Positions 26,731-35,720 of a DNA stretch of 64,000 nt are shown one piece after another. The DNA comes from Salinibaculum sp. SYNS191 (GTDB lineage: Archaea > Halobacteriota > Halobacteria > Halobacteriales > Haloarculaceae). The notes below the pieces were generated by a model. It had not been told where the DNA came from. It saw only the letters and a list, made by a program, of their open reading frames with translations, and made no database searches. The stretch spans positions 3,038,001 to 3,102,000 of the forward strand of contig NZ_CP147838.1 in the NCBI RefSeq assembly GCF_037338445.1. Reading direction: 5' to 3'. Every line of letters begins with the position of its first letter. Within the stretch, counting starts at the first letter, position 1. The position numbers and the translations under genes were made by a program.

Positions 26731-27957
26731 ATGCCCATGCGTCGCTTCGCCTCGTTGCTTCGACTGGCCTGGGCGCGGGTGGTCGGTCGCACCCGCGTTG
26801 CCCCCCAGCGCGTCGTCCTTACTGTCCTCGGCGTTGGGCTGGCCGTTGGCCTCATGGTCGCCGTCACGGGGGTTTCTCTGGGGCTTGCCTCCCAGTCCGT
26901 CGTCGAGAGCGACGACGTCCAGTACTGGATTCTCCCGGAGAACGCCAACGTCCAGTCGGTCGCAGTGTCGACGGATGGCCTCCAACTCGGCGACGTCCAC
27001 GCCACGAGCCAAGAGATTAGCACCGACAGCCGCGTCGAGTATTCACTCCCGGTCTTACTGGAGTTACTCCCGGTGCGAGATCAGGAGACCGGCGAGCGAA
27101 CCTACATCCTGGCCATGGGCGTCGTCGCCGAACCCGACGCGAGCGTCCTGGGGCTCTCGACGTCGACACTCTCCGCCGGCGACCCCTACTTCGCCAACGG
27201 GACCTACAACGGAACCTGGACTGGCGAGATTGCACTCAGTGAGGCTGCTGCGACGGTGACGAATGCCTCGGTCGGGTCGTCACTGACACTCGATAAGCGA
27301 GGCGTGAATCGTTCGTTCACCGTGGCGAATATCTCCGGGGGCGACGTTACGACGGGGGCCGGAGCGACGCCGGTTGCGTTACTTCACCTGAGCGAACTCC
27401 AGACCGTGACGGGCGCGGCAACTGGTGACCAGGCCGACCAGATTCTCGTCAGTACCGACGACAGCGAGGTCAAAGAGGACCTCGAACAGCTGTATCCCCA
27501 GACCTCTGTCGTCACGCAAAGCGGCCTTGGCGCACAATCTATCTCGACGTCGAACCTGCCGCTGGCAGTCGCCGTTGCCGCCTTCGTCGCCGCAGCCGTC
27601 GTTGGGGTGTTGTTCGTCACGACGCTCATGGGGCTGGAGGTGAGTGCCAGCCGGCACGAACTCGGGACGCTGGCAGCGATTGGGTTTCCGCGGCGCTCGC
27701 TCTCGCTGTTGATCGCTGCCGAGACCATCATCGCCGCCATGCTGGGCGGGCTCGTCGGCGTCGTACTCGGTGTGCTCGCCATTCTGGGCGTCAACGCCTT
27801 CGGCCACGCGCTGCTTGGCGTCGAGACCGTCGCGCGCTTCGACATCGTCTTGCTCGGCTATGCACTGGTCGTGACGGTGCTCATCGGCATCGTCGGCGCG
27901 CTCTATCCCGCCTTGCTCGGCCGGCGCACCGATGCGCTGGAGGTGTTACGTCGATGA
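26731..27957 (+). CDS. FtsX/MacB-like ABC permease
   Basis: The start is taken at the ATG at 26731, one base after the ATPase stop; the frame is open upstream but overlaps the ATPase. 408 residues: one membrane segment at about 25-50, a large extracellular domain, then three segments in the last 130 residues, which is the MacB/FtsX layout. ELGTLAAIGFPRRSL in the cytoplasmic loop is the usual contact with the ATPase. It overlaps the second permease by 4 bases. The two permeases would form a heterodimer. Confidence 0.9.
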   Translation: MPMRRFASLLRLAWARVVGRTRVAPQRVVLTVLGVGLAVGLMVAVTGVSLGLASQSVVESDDVQYWILPENANVQSVAVSTDGLQLGDVHATSQEISTDSRVEYSLPVLLELLPVRDQETGERTYILAMGVVAEPDASVLGLSTSTLSAGDPYFANGTYNGTWTGEIALSEAAATVTNASVGSSLTLDKRGVNRSFTVANISGGDVTTGAGATPVALLHLSELQTVTGAATGDQADQILVSTDDSEVKEDLEQLYPQTSVVTQSGLGAQSISTSNLPLAVAVAAFVAAAVVGVLFVTTLMGLEVSASRHELGTLAAIGFPRRSLSLLIAAETIIAAMLGGLVGVVLGVLAILGVNAFGHALLGVETVARFDIVLLGYALVVTVLIGIVGALYPALLGRRTDALEVLRR

Positions 27958-29183
27958 GCCTGCTGACTCGCCTGCGCGCCCTGACGGGGGTGACGCTGGC
28001 CCAACTGCGTCACGAACGCATGCGCACGGTGCTTGCAGTCCTCGGCGTGGCGATGGCCGTCCTCGCGGCGGTCTTGCTCGTCAGCGTCGGCCTGGGCGTG
28101 GTCGAGACAGGCCAGGCGAAATTCGACCAGTCCGGTCGCGACCTGTGGATCACGGGCGGGCCGATCGAACTCCAGCCCGGCACGGTCGGTGGCTTCGAAG
28201 GCTCGCTCGTCGGTGCTCACAGCGTCGCCGAGGAGATTAGCGAGCGCGACACTGTCGCAACGGCCGTCCCGATGGGCTTCCAGACGGTGTATGCTGGTCG
28301 CAACACCTCACAGTTCGAGACCATCGTCGCTGCGGGCGCACCCGCTCGTGGCCCCTCGGTGCGGATTACTGCGGGGCGGCCGTTTCAATCCAGAGACGTC
28401 CACTATGCCAACGGCAGTTACGACGGCCCGATGACTCACGAGGCAGTGATTGACCAGCGGACTGCCGACTTGCTGGGTGTCGGCGTCAACGATTCGATTC
28501 ACGTCGGGGGCACGCTCGCAACGGCGCGCCAGCAGGAGTTTACAGTGGTTGGTGTCTCCCCAACGTATTCGCGATTCATCGGCTCGCCGACGGTGACGCT
28601 GCATCTGAGCGAACTCCAGCAAATCGTCGGCACCACGACGAGCGACCGCGCGACCTTCATCACCGTCGACGTTCGCGATGGCGAGAACGTCTCTGCGGTG
28701 AAGGCTGCCCTTGAGGAGACCTATCCCAGCTACACGGTTCGAACGAATCGCGAGCAATTGCGTGCAATTGCGGAGGAGCAGACGCTCGTCATCGTCAGTG
28801 GGGCGAGTCTTGCCTTACTCGCCGTGGTTGCAGGTATCCTGTTGCTCGTCAATCTCCAGCTTTCGTATATCGTCCGGCACAAGCGAGGCTTTGCCGCGTT
28901 ACGGGCGATCGGAACCTCTTCGGGCTCGCTTCTGACACTCGTGAGCGTCCACACCCTCACCATCGGTATTGTCGGCGGCATCGTCGGAATTGCGCTCACG
29001 GTCCCCAGTGTCTGGCTGCTCAACGCCATCGCCGCGTCGCTGACTGGCTTTCAGAACGTCGTGACGCTCTCCCCTCGCGTTCTGGGTGCGGGCTTCTCAG
29101 TTGCCGTCTGCGTGAGTCTGCTCGGTGGTCTCCTGGCGAGTCTGTACCTCTCGCGCATTCGCCCGCTTGCAGTTCTCTCATAG
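27954..29183 (+). CDS. FtsX/MacB-like ABC permease, second subunit
   Basis: 409 residues, the same layout as the upstream permease: a membrane segment at about 22-45, an extracellular MacB-type domain with VIDQRTADLLGVGVNDSIHVGG, and three C-terminal segments. RGFAALRAIGTSSGSLLTLV is the coupling-helix region. The ATG overlaps the previous stop (ATGA), so translation is coupled. Nothing in the neighbourhood identifies the cargo; the cell-surface modules on both sides make an envelope role likely. Confidence 0.9.
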   Translation: MSLLTRLRALTGVTLAQLRHERMRTVLAVLGVAMAVLAAVLLVSVGLGVVETGQAKFDQSGRDLWITGGPIELQPGTVGGFEGSLVGAHSVAEEISERDTVATAVPMGFQTVYAGRNTSQFETIVAAGAPARGPSVRITAGRPFQSRDVHYANGSYDGPMTHEAVIDQRTADLLGVGVNDSIHVGGTLATARQQEFTVVGVSPTYSRFIGSPTVTLHLSELQQIVGTTTSDRATFITVDVRDGENVSAVKAALEETYPSYTVRTNREQLRAIAEEQTLVIVSGASLALLAVVAGILLLVNLQLSYIVRHKRGFAALRAIGTSSGSLLTLVSVHTLTIGIVGGIVGIALTVPSVWLLNAIAASLTGFQNVVTLSPRVLGAGFSVAVCVSLLGGLLASLYLSRIRPLAVLS

Positions 29184-29645
29184 TTTAGACGGGCTGAGTG
29201 GTTACTGTCTCGGCGTGAGTGACAGCAACCGGCTCGACACCTGTCAGACGCCCGTCGCTACCTGATGATGCCTCTGAAACCCGTCTGGTGCAAGGAGTCA
29301 AAAGTGGAAAGGGGGGTTGGGGGTGGCCCTTGGGGGGATTTGGGTTGTGGCCAACGATCCAACTCGACGTGAGTCGACGAACCGCGCCTTCCCATCACCG
29401 CACCGCACCTTGACATATCAACGCATCTGTAAAAAGTATTTCCCATCTGGATGGTATTTTCCCCACTGTGTACACCTGGCTGTCACTCTCTCGCTGTCGG
29501 ATTCAAAGCCAGTACTTCCAGTGGTTCGCTCATGGCCATCGCAGAGGCGTCTCTCAGAGCGTGTCTCGAGGAGTTCTCGCAGGGAGTCAACTGCTGTATG
29601 CGGAAATGCGAGGAGAAAGCCTCGCGCTTTCGGCGTGGGAGGATT
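29184..29645. other. Spacer between exporter and wHTH regulator
   Basis: 462 bases with no recognisable gene. A purine-rich run occurs at 29308-29345 (GGAAAGGGGGG and GGGGTGGCCC). An imperfect hairpin near 29610-29640 (CCTCGCGC / GCGTGGGAGG) recalls the end hairpins of haloarchaeal IS200/IS605 elements, but no transposase fragment accompanies it. Most likely this is non-coding spacer with possible old IS residue. Confidence 0.35.
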
Positions 29646-29987
29646 TCAAGCGCCACCGACGTTATTGAGAGCGCTGTTCAGCTCGAAGAGCTCTCGGACT
29701 ACGTTGCTGTCTGCGACCCGGTACCGACGTGGGGACGTGTTCGGAACTTCCTCGATGAGTTCAACCTCAAGAAGGAGGTCGGTGTAGTTGCCAACGGTTT
29801 GGCGCGTGACACCGGCGTGGTCTGCAAGCTCGGTTTTGTTGAACTCGCGGTTCGGCGGCAGATCGAGCAACGCGTCTACCAAGATCGGGATGGCGTCGTG
29901 CTGTGTGAGATAGAGCCATCCGCTGGGGTGCTCCTTCCGGAGTTCCTTCTTTTTCCCGCGATCGGCCTCGTGGTCCATACTGCTCAT
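29646..29987 (-). CDS. Small winged-helix transcriptional regulator
   Basis: The start is taken at the ATG at 29987 (MSSMDHEAD); ATG at 29978 is equally possible. About 113 residues. The helix-turn-helix is FNKTELADHAGVTRQTVGNY at about residues 55-75, followed by a wing-like stretch ELIEEVPNTSPRRYRVAD. The N-terminal 25 residues are very charged. It is a one-domain DNA-binding protein with no sensor domain. A palindrome lies 44 bases upstream (30031-30046), so it may repress itself. It could also control the exporter or poly-glutamate genes on either side. Confidence 0.75.
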   Translation of the reverse strand: MSSMDHEADRGKKKELRKEHPSGWLYLTQHDAIPILVDALLDLPPNREFNKTELADHAGVTRQTVGNYTDLLLEVELIEEVPNTSPRRYRVADSNVVRELFELNSALNNVGGA

Positions 29988-30030
29988 ACAGAGAAACAAC
30001 GACTACGTGTGTATAGTTGTTTCCACTACT

Positions 30031-30059
30031 GTTAACAGCCATTAACATCATTTATATAC
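30031..30059 (-). promoter_or_regulatory. Promoter and candidate operator of the wHTH regulator
   Basis: Read on the minus strand, a TATA-like GTATATAAA (30051-30059) is followed at once by the inverted repeat GTTAATGGCTGTTAAC (30031-30046). An operator overlapping the start of transcription would block polymerase, so this fits autorepression by the regulator encoded at 29646-29987. The same region also lies just before the small plus-strand ORF at 30081. Confidence 0.4.
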
Positions 30060-30080
30060 GGGTAAATTCATCCTTTGGCC

Positions 30081-30224
30081 ATGGAGAAGCCGTCGGTGAA
30101 ATGTGCCCTCTTGGCGACGATGATCGCGAAACACAAGTGGGGCACACCGATTACGGAGGTGGCTCTCCTGAATCTCTCAGCAATCGACGACAACTACCCG
30201 ACGGCCCGTGAAGTCTACAAATGA
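30081..30224 (+). CDS. Small ORF of 47 residues, probably a truncated gene
   Basis: The sequence starts MEKPSVKCALLATMIAKHKW and ends at TGA at 30222. It resembles the N-terminal half of small haloarchaeal hypothetical proteins as I remember them, but ends early. A strong hairpin follows directly (30235-30254). Either it is a genuine microprotein or the front of a gene cut off by an old insertion. It begins 20 bases after the divergent regulator's promoter. Confidence 0.35.
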   Translation: MEKPSVKCALLATMIAKHKWGTPITEVALLNLSAIDDNYPTAREVYK

Positions 30225-30234
30225 ACAAGACGAG

Positions 30235-30254
30235 TGCCTCGGGGCTTGACCCCG
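30235..30254 (+). terminator. Strong GC-rich hairpin (terminator or IS605-type end)
   Basis: GCCTCGGGG-CTTGA-CCCCGAGGC forms a perfect 8-9 bp stem just after the small ORF. It is followed by GGTTCAC, an order that resembles the right end of haloarchaeal TnpB-only IS elements, although no tnpB fragment is next to it. It could instead act as a transcription terminator before the capsule genes. Confidence 0.4.
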
Positions 30255-30513
30255 AGGCGGTTCACAATTGGCCGATTGGTTTATATACACTTACTGTATT
30301 GTCCAATGTAGATTACATAGAAGAGTATCTCAATATGAGTACCAATTGGCAGCAGATGAGTCTGCCGACGTCGAGCACTGGGGTGGCAACCAAGGTACTC
30401 AGCACTCGGGGCACGCACAGGGCATCGCTTGTGCTGTCCTTCAAGAGTAACTGGACCCGTCGCCTCCGTCCCGACGAGGGCTGCCGACACACCTGACGCC
30501 CGAATCACAACAC

Positions 30514-31707
30514 ATGCTCGTCGTCACTGTCTTGATGATACTCGGTCTGCTCGGCGGCATCATCGCCGCGCAACTCCAGGGCCTGCGACTGGGTGGTGTG
30601 ATCATCGTCCCCCTCTTTGCAATCTACACGCTGCGGACCTTCGGGACATTCCCGGTATTGGTGATGAGCGTCATCGGCGGGTACGTCTCGCTGTGGATCG
30701 TCAAACGACGACTCCTGCTGTATGGCCGTCCGCTGTTCGTCATCGCGATCGTCACCAGCGGACTCGTCCCACTGCTTGTCTACGCGTTCGTCGCGCTCGG
30801 CCTGGGACCCGCGGGTGTTATTAGTGAACTCGGATTCATCGGCAGCGTGCTCCCAGGCATCGCGGCGTACAATTTCCACCGACTCCCATCAGAGCGCCGT
30901 ATCGTCGACGCCCTGTGGAGTATGGCATTGCTACTGTTCCTGGTTGTCGTCGGTATCGGTCTGGTGATTTTCGTCGGTCTCACCCCGCTGTCGACGGTGA
31001 CGCCGCCGGTCTTGCTCGGCCCGAAGTCGGACATCGCGAATGCCTTCGGATTGGTTGTCCGTGGGAGTAGCCATCCGACGATTCTTCCCTTCCCGAAGGA
31101 ACTGGGCATGCTCGGACTGGGACTGTTCTTCTCCGAGGCCGTCCGGGCGCGGTGGGGGCTTCGCATCGGTGGCCTCATCGTGTTGCCGCTGCTGGTGCTG
31201 TTCGCGCTCCGCAACGAGTGGTTGCTCTTGCTGTACCTCGTCGGGGCCGTCAGTGCCTACGCCGGCATCCAGTTGCTGCACTCGTGGACGCTCATCTACG
31301 GACGGGTGTTACTCTCGATGGGGGTCATCTTCGGGCTCCTCGTGACAATCTCGATTGCCCCGGCGCTGTCGTTTGCCAACGGCTTGCTCCCGTTTTTCAC
31401 TGGCATCCTCGGCGGCGTCGGCGCGTACAACCTGCACACGGTTGCTCCCGCCGAACGGCGAGCGTCGCTGGTGGTCGCGGCTGGTGTCTTCGTGGTACTC
31501 TCGGGTGTTGCCAGGCTCTTTCTGACGCCGTTCCCTGACGGTATGCTCGTCCAAATCGGCATCGAGCACCTCCTCGGCGGGGCTCTGATCGTTGGCCTGG
31601 CCTTGCTGGAGGGGTATCACCTCGAAGCTATCCGGCCATCTGACCTCGACAGCATCAGTGCCATCTGGGAGGCTGAAGACGTCAATCCGGAGGAGCGACC
31701 ATCATGA
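30514..31707 (+). CDS. PgsC/CapC-like poly-gamma-glutamate membrane protein, internally duplicated
   Basis: 397 residues with 10-12 membrane segments. The family is usually about 150 residues. Two halves repeat the same layout: GLRLGGVIIVPLFAIYTLRTF with SVLPGIAAYNFHR in the first, and GLRIGGLIVLPLLVLFALRNE with ILGGVGAYNLHTVAPAERR in the second. So this appears to be two CapC units fused. CapC pairs with the ligase CapB to make and extrude poly-gamma-glutamate. It overlaps the CapB gene by 4 bases. The start at 30514 is the first ATG; a later one is not excluded. Confidence 0.8.
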   Translation: MLVVTVLMILGLLGGIIAAQLQGLRLGGVIIVPLFAIYTLRTFGTFPVLVMSVIGGYVSLWIVKRRLLLYGRPLFVIAIVTSGLVPLLVYAFVALGLGPAGVISELGFIGSVLPGIAAYNFHRLPSERRIVDALWSMALLLFLVVVGIGLVIFVGLTPLSTVTPPVLLGPKSDIANAFGLVVRGSSHPTILPFPKELGMLGLGLFFSEAVRARWGLRIGGLIVLPLLVLFALRNEWLLLLYLVGAVSAYAGIQLLHSWTLIYGRVLLSMGVIFGLLVTISIAPALSFANGLLPFFTGILGGVGAYNLHTVAPAERRASLVVAAGVFVVLSGVARLFLTPFPDGMLVQIGIEHLLGGALIVGLALLEGYHLEAIRPSDLDSISAIWEAEDVNPEERPS

Positions 31708-32861
31708 GAGTCCCATCGCTGCCCCAGTTGGGACGCAGACTCCGCACCATTGCACAGGAATTCGCCGGCAGCGGCCCCATCCACAGGCGGCGACTCTCAG
31801 ATATTGGTATCCGTATCTCGGTCACCGGGGTGCGCGGGAAATCCACCGCTGTCCAGTGGCTGCACGATATCCTCCACGACCGAGACTACGATACGTACGC
31901 GAAGGTGACCGGCGTCGCCCCGACCTCGATTTACAACGGGACGCGCCACGAGATCGAACGGCCGGCGAAAGTCAGGCTCTACGAGAACGAACGCCAGCTC
32001 CGCCAGTTCGAGAACGTCGACGCAGCAGTCGTCGAGAACCAGGGGATTCGGGGGTACACGACCCGGCTCGTCAACGAACAGTTCGTCCGCCCGCACGTGG
32101 TCTTTCTCACCAACGTCCGCGAAGACCATATGGACACACTGGGCGCCAACCGATTGCAGATTGCTCGCTCGCTCGCCCGGTCGATTCCAGCAGGGACCCA
32201 CGTCATCAGCGGTGAGCGAGACCAGCCACTCAGGGACTACCTCGAAGCGGAACTCGACCGGCGGGACGCGACGATCACGCACGTCCGGGTCCCCGAGGAA
32301 AATCAGGATATTCCGGGAGCCGAAATCGTCTATGGCCTTAATCCGGTCCTGCAAGCGGTCGACGAACCACCGCTGGAGGAGGAGAAACTCATGTCGTATC
32401 TAGATCGGATGCACGTTGCCTGGACGCACCTGTCGAATGGACGGGTGTTCAACGCTGCCGCGGCCAACGACGTCCAGAGTACCGAGCTCATCCGGCGGCG
32501 ACTCGTGGCGGGAGACGGCGACGTTGTCCAGCCGTTGCTCTATCTCCGGGAGGACCGCCGTGGACGGACAGCGAGATTCCTCGACTATCTCGACGCGCTG
32601 GCCGACCGTGGTGCCATCGCACAGGCCCGGGTCGTCGGCCAGGACGCGACGTTGTTCGACCGCCACGCTTCTTTCCCTGCCGTTGTGCACGACGAGGATA
32701 CCGAGTCCCCGGCAGATGTCCTCGAAGCTGCGCTTGCAGACGACTGGCCTGTCCTGGTGATGGGCAATACGGTCTCGGAGTTCATGCAAGAACTACTGTC
32801 GATCATCGAAAGCAAGGCAGAAACGGATGCCGAGACTGGCGTTGCCCAGACTTCCCTCTGA
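31704..32861 (+). CDS. PgsB/CapB-like poly-gamma-glutamate synthase (Mur-ligase family)
   Basis: 385 residues. The P-loop is SVTGVRGKSTAVQWL near residues 38-52, followed by KVTGVAPTSIYNGT and VVENQGIRGYTT, the sequence order of PgsB/CapB ligases. The enzyme activates the gamma-carboxylate of a growing glutamate chain with ATP and adds the next Glu. Translational coupling to the duplicated CapC supports a membrane complex. No CapA (third subunit) or CapD/gamma-glutamyl hydrolase gene is visible within the window. Poly-gamma-glutamate capsules are known from some haloarchaea. Confidence 0.88.
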   Translation: MRVPSLPQLGRRLRTIAQEFAGSGPIHRRRLSDIGIRISVTGVRGKSTAVQWLHDILHDRDYDTYAKVTGVAPTSIYNGTRHEIERPAKVRLYENERQLRQFENVDAAVVENQGIRGYTTRLVNEQFVRPHVVFLTNVREDHMDTLGANRLQIARSLARSIPAGTHVISGERDQPLRDYLEAELDRRDATITHVRVPEENQDIPGAEIVYGLNPVLQAVDEPPLEEEKLMSYLDRMHVAWTHLSNGRVFNAAAANDVQSTELIRRRLVAGDGDVVQPLLYLREDRRGRTARFLDYLDALADRGAIAQARVVGQDATLFDRHASFPAVVHDEDTESPADVLEAALADDWPVLVMGNTVSEFMQELLSIIESKAETDAETGVAQTSL

Positions 32862-33411
32862 TGGGGAGCGGAGCCTGCGTTCATGACAGGCGTGCATTTC
32901 CCGGGAGTTCGACTATGCGTAGCTGTTCGACCCTTTGTGGAGAAATCTCGAAATTTACCTATAAATTCGGCGTATCGATCGACAGTCATTTCTGTTGATT
33001 CTCCCCGTTGGCAGCGCGATGTTCTTTCCGCGAGAGCTTCCGTTGCACACGATTGAATCAACCACTGTTAATCCTCTATGGTTGGATGGCGGTCATTGTG
33101 GTCCTGCTTCCCACGTTTCCACGTCTCCTCCTCTGAGTTTCTATCGCCTTCTGTACAAAGACATCTTAGCGAAACAGGGTTACAAATACAAAATTAGTAA
33201 ATGTATGCGAATATATAATGTTAAATAGAATTATATTGTTCTTTTGTAAAAAATAAATACAAAAGGGACAATTTAGAGATTATATTGTGGGATTTAAGTA
33301 GTATATCTTGTTTGGTGCTGTCGGAACTCGTCGTCGCAAAAGATGGCGTCGCCAAGGTCACAGACTCATCGCATCGAAACCGGTATTTGATGTCGCGCAT
33401 AAACGTAACTA
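32862..33411. other. Spacer after capB, AT-rich in its second half
   Basis: 550 bases without a supported gene. The first 130 bases are still GC-rich; 33170-33320 is very AT-rich. No CapA-like or other protein fragment was recognised in either strand. Confidence 0.5.
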
Positions 33412-33915
33412 ATGTGGCCATGGGGACATCTTGCGTTTGGCTACCTCTGCTATTTTGTATATAGCCGCAGCCGTGAGGATGCAAGGATGACACGAGCCTC
33501 GATAGCGACACTCATACTGGGGACACAGCTGCCTGATCTGGTCGATAAACCGCTTGCGTGGACGGTACAACTCCTACCAAATGGTCGGTCACTCGCTCAC
33601 TCGGTGTTCGTTACTGCTCTTGTTATTGTGGGCGTGACGGTTCTCGCTCGTCGATATCGTGTTCCCGACCTTGGCCCCGCATTTGGTATCGGCTACGGTA
33701 CACATCTTGTCGGTGACGCGCTTTACCCGCTTATCCAGGGCGATTTCGAGGCTCTTGGATTTCTGCTATGGCCGGTTGTCCCACCACTCGAATATTCTAC
33801 ACCACAAAGCTTTGGCGCACATTTGGCACGACTTGACCTAAGTACTACAGTGTGGTTCGAACTTGGGTTGTTTGTAACTGCCAGCCTGATCGCCTGGCGC
33901 TTCTTACGGCCATGA
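33412..33915 (+). CDS. YdjM/DUF457-like membrane-bound metal-dependent hydrolase (paralogue 2)
   Basis: 167 residues, exactly the length of the paralogue at 25359 and clearly similar from MWPWGHL at the start to GFLLWPVVPPLEYSTPQSFGAH near the end. The putative metal ligands are kept (His6, LPDLVDKP, LAHSVF, GTHLVGDALYP). Codon use is more AT-rich than in paralogue 1, so the pair is not a recent duplication. Four membrane segments. Function unknown beyond the predicted hydrolase class. Confidence 0.75.
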   Translation: MWPWGHLAFGYLCYFVYSRSREDARMTRASIATLILGTQLPDLVDKPLAWTVQLLPNGRSLAHSVFVTALVIVGVTVLARRYRVPDLGPAFGIGYGTHLVGDALYPLIQGDFEALGFLLWPVVPPLEYSTPQSFGAHLARLDLSTTVWFELGLFVTASLIAWRFLRP

Positions 33916-34728
33916 GGAAGTTATCGGATGAACGGTGAACAGTGATCTTCACATAGTAAAATCGTTTAAATACTATCAAATAACTAATAAGAGGTACAGT
34001 GATATCACCACTTGATTTTTGCTACCGGGGAATATGTATATGACTAGACAGACGCTTCCTGAGATCTGGCCACGTATACCAAATCTAGCCTATAAAATGT
34101 GGTACACTAGATACTGACTGTCGTTATAATCAGCATATCTTTCTGGAGGTATGTTATTCCTAGCACAGTAGATTACAAACATAGTGTTGTAATCTTTTAA
34201 ACCTGGTACGACACTAATTACTATAAAAGCCGATTCACGTTTAGCGGGCTATAGCGTATCACGTGGCTTCAAATAAGAGCTGCGCTCAGCCGATCTTCAC
34301 GGAGAGAGGTTATTCTGAGACCGACGGGGGGTTTGCGGATACGGTCGAACTGGCCGTGGACGTTGTCTGCAGCCAGCCCACGAAGATGCTACAGCAATGC
34401 TCTCGCTAATGAATGCTGTGACTGTGTGTCGACCGCAACGTTGTCACCGTGAGCGAGTTGATAGGCTTTCGCGCCCGTGTTAGCGAACTCATTGTCGAAT
34501 GATATCCGTGCGAAGGATTCGTTGGAAGTCCTTCGTACGGATATGTCCCGTTGTCGGGGACATCGAACTCAATCTCAGGAAACAGCGACTACGCCGGCCT
34601 GCTCACCGGTTTTGCTCGGCTGTCTCGACCAGATCAAGGGGACGGTAGCGATGACAATCGACTCTCCGCTACTTCAGCAACTACTGCTTAGACCCGAGAG
34701 AATTTCTGGTCGATTTCAAAGGCTTGTT
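33916..34728. other. Long spacer with an unassigned gene relic
   Basis: The first 330 bases are AT-rich and hold nothing recognisable. On the minus strand at about 34270-34520, fragments such as FDNEFANTGAKAYQLAHGDN and RGLAADNVHGQFDRIR, with stops between, look like a decayed protein, possibly a transposase; I could not name the family. No inverted repeats were found. A short inverted repeat (CCGTGCGAAGGA / TCCTTCGTACGG) lies at about 34507-34541. Confidence 0.35.
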
Positions 34729-35667
34729 TCACGGACAGCCTGACCCGATCAATTCCTTTATTATTTCCTCTTCGTCTTCTTCGGTGACCTGGTTAGACTC
34801 AACACAAGCTCTGACAATTTTGGTGGCGAGTTCTGGATTCGCAAAGGGAGTTTGCGTGGACTCGTTTACTTCCTCAACGGCCCCTTCTAACGATTCGATG
34901 CGCTTTCTAAGCTGATCTATATGTGACCTTAGTTCTTCAACAGATTCGTGCGTGTCCTCGCTGTCGGCCATTGATTCATTTTCGGTAAATACAGCATCAA
35001 CGATTTCTTGTCTATTCCTCCACTCGAATCCCTCAATAGCGTTGACTCGTTGGCTGATAGTCGCTCGGCTGATGTCAAAGAGCTCCGACAGTTCTGCTTG
35101 GGTTGCGTGCGGTCGATCACGAATTGCGAGAAGAACTCGTATTTGTTTTTCAGTAAGTTGATCTGGATCCGGAGCTGAAGAATTACTACTCGGTTCCCTT
35201 TTTCCATTACTGGAATTCTCCACCGGTGATGCAACCGTTTCACCATCTGCCTCCGTTTTGGCGCTTTCTTTCTGAGTATTAGCGGCTTCCTGCGGTTTTT
35301 CTTGTTGTTCTGAAATATTGTCGATCTCCGTTTCGGCATGTGCTACCATGTTTGATTCTTTTTCATTCGGAGTTTGCTCATTCCTTTGTTCATGACCCAA
35401 CACCGATTTTTCACTATTTTGTTCGTCTTCAATGATACTCTCGCCGTTACTATCGGAGTCGCCCTCTTCTTCATCGTGAACAGGATCTCCGTATTGCTCT
35501 ATCACACGCTCGACGAGGTGTTTCGAAGCACCGTCGACTTTTGTAGCGAGTTCTCGAATTGATGCTGTGGGATGCTCTTTCGCTGTATCGAGGATTTTCT
35601 TGTGTATCAGCGCTCTTGGTATTGACGAGTCTTCTCCGTTCTGGCTTTTACTTTTGTTCACACTCAA
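34729..35667 (-). CDS. Two-HTH regulator with acidic linker and coiled coil
   Basis: 312 residues. Residues 20-60 (ASIRELATKVDGASKHLVERV) form a first HTH. Residues about 65-170 are an acidic, Gln/Asn/Ser-rich linker, probably disordered. Residues about 175-225 (TQAELSELFDISRATISQRV) are a clear winged HTH. A coiled coil (ELRSHIDQLRKRIESLEGAVEEV) follows at 245-275, and an acidic tail ends the protein. It resembles haloarchaeal IS-associated or accessory-region regulators, with no sensor domain. A perfect inverted repeat sits 54 bases upstream and is the likely autoregulatory site. Confidence 0.75.
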   Translation of the reverse strand: MSVNKSKSQNGEDSSIPRALIHKKILDTAKEHPTASIRELATKVDGASKHLVERVIEQYGDPVHDEEEGDSDSNGESIIEDEQNSEKSVLGHEQRNEQTPNEKESNMVAHAETEIDNISEQQEKPQEAANTQKESAKTEADGETVASPVENSSNGKREPSSNSSAPDPDQLTEKQIRVLLAIRDRPHATQAELSELFDISRATISQRVNAIEGFEWRNRQEIVDAVFTENESMADSEDTHESVEELRSHIDQLRKRIESLEGAVEEVNESTQTPFANPELATKIVRACVESNQVTEEDEEEIIKELIGSGCP

Positions 35668-35720
35668 GCCTCCTACAGAGGTATCCGTGTAATGACGGGA
35701 GTGTCTATTATCAACGTTTT

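Noticed and set aside
26271..27023. Minus-strand ORF of 250 codons
   Set aside because: It is antisense to the ABC ATPase and permease, which have clear motifs. Composition is that of a shadow frame.
29600..29645. Third IS605-type end hairpin
   Set aside because: The stem is imperfect and no tnpB codons or GGTAGTTCAC-like end accompany it, so it is mentioned only as a possibility in the spacer entry.
34477..34743. Plus-strand ORF of 88 codons
   Set aside because: It lies opposite a better protein-like relic on the minus strand and has no recognisable features.
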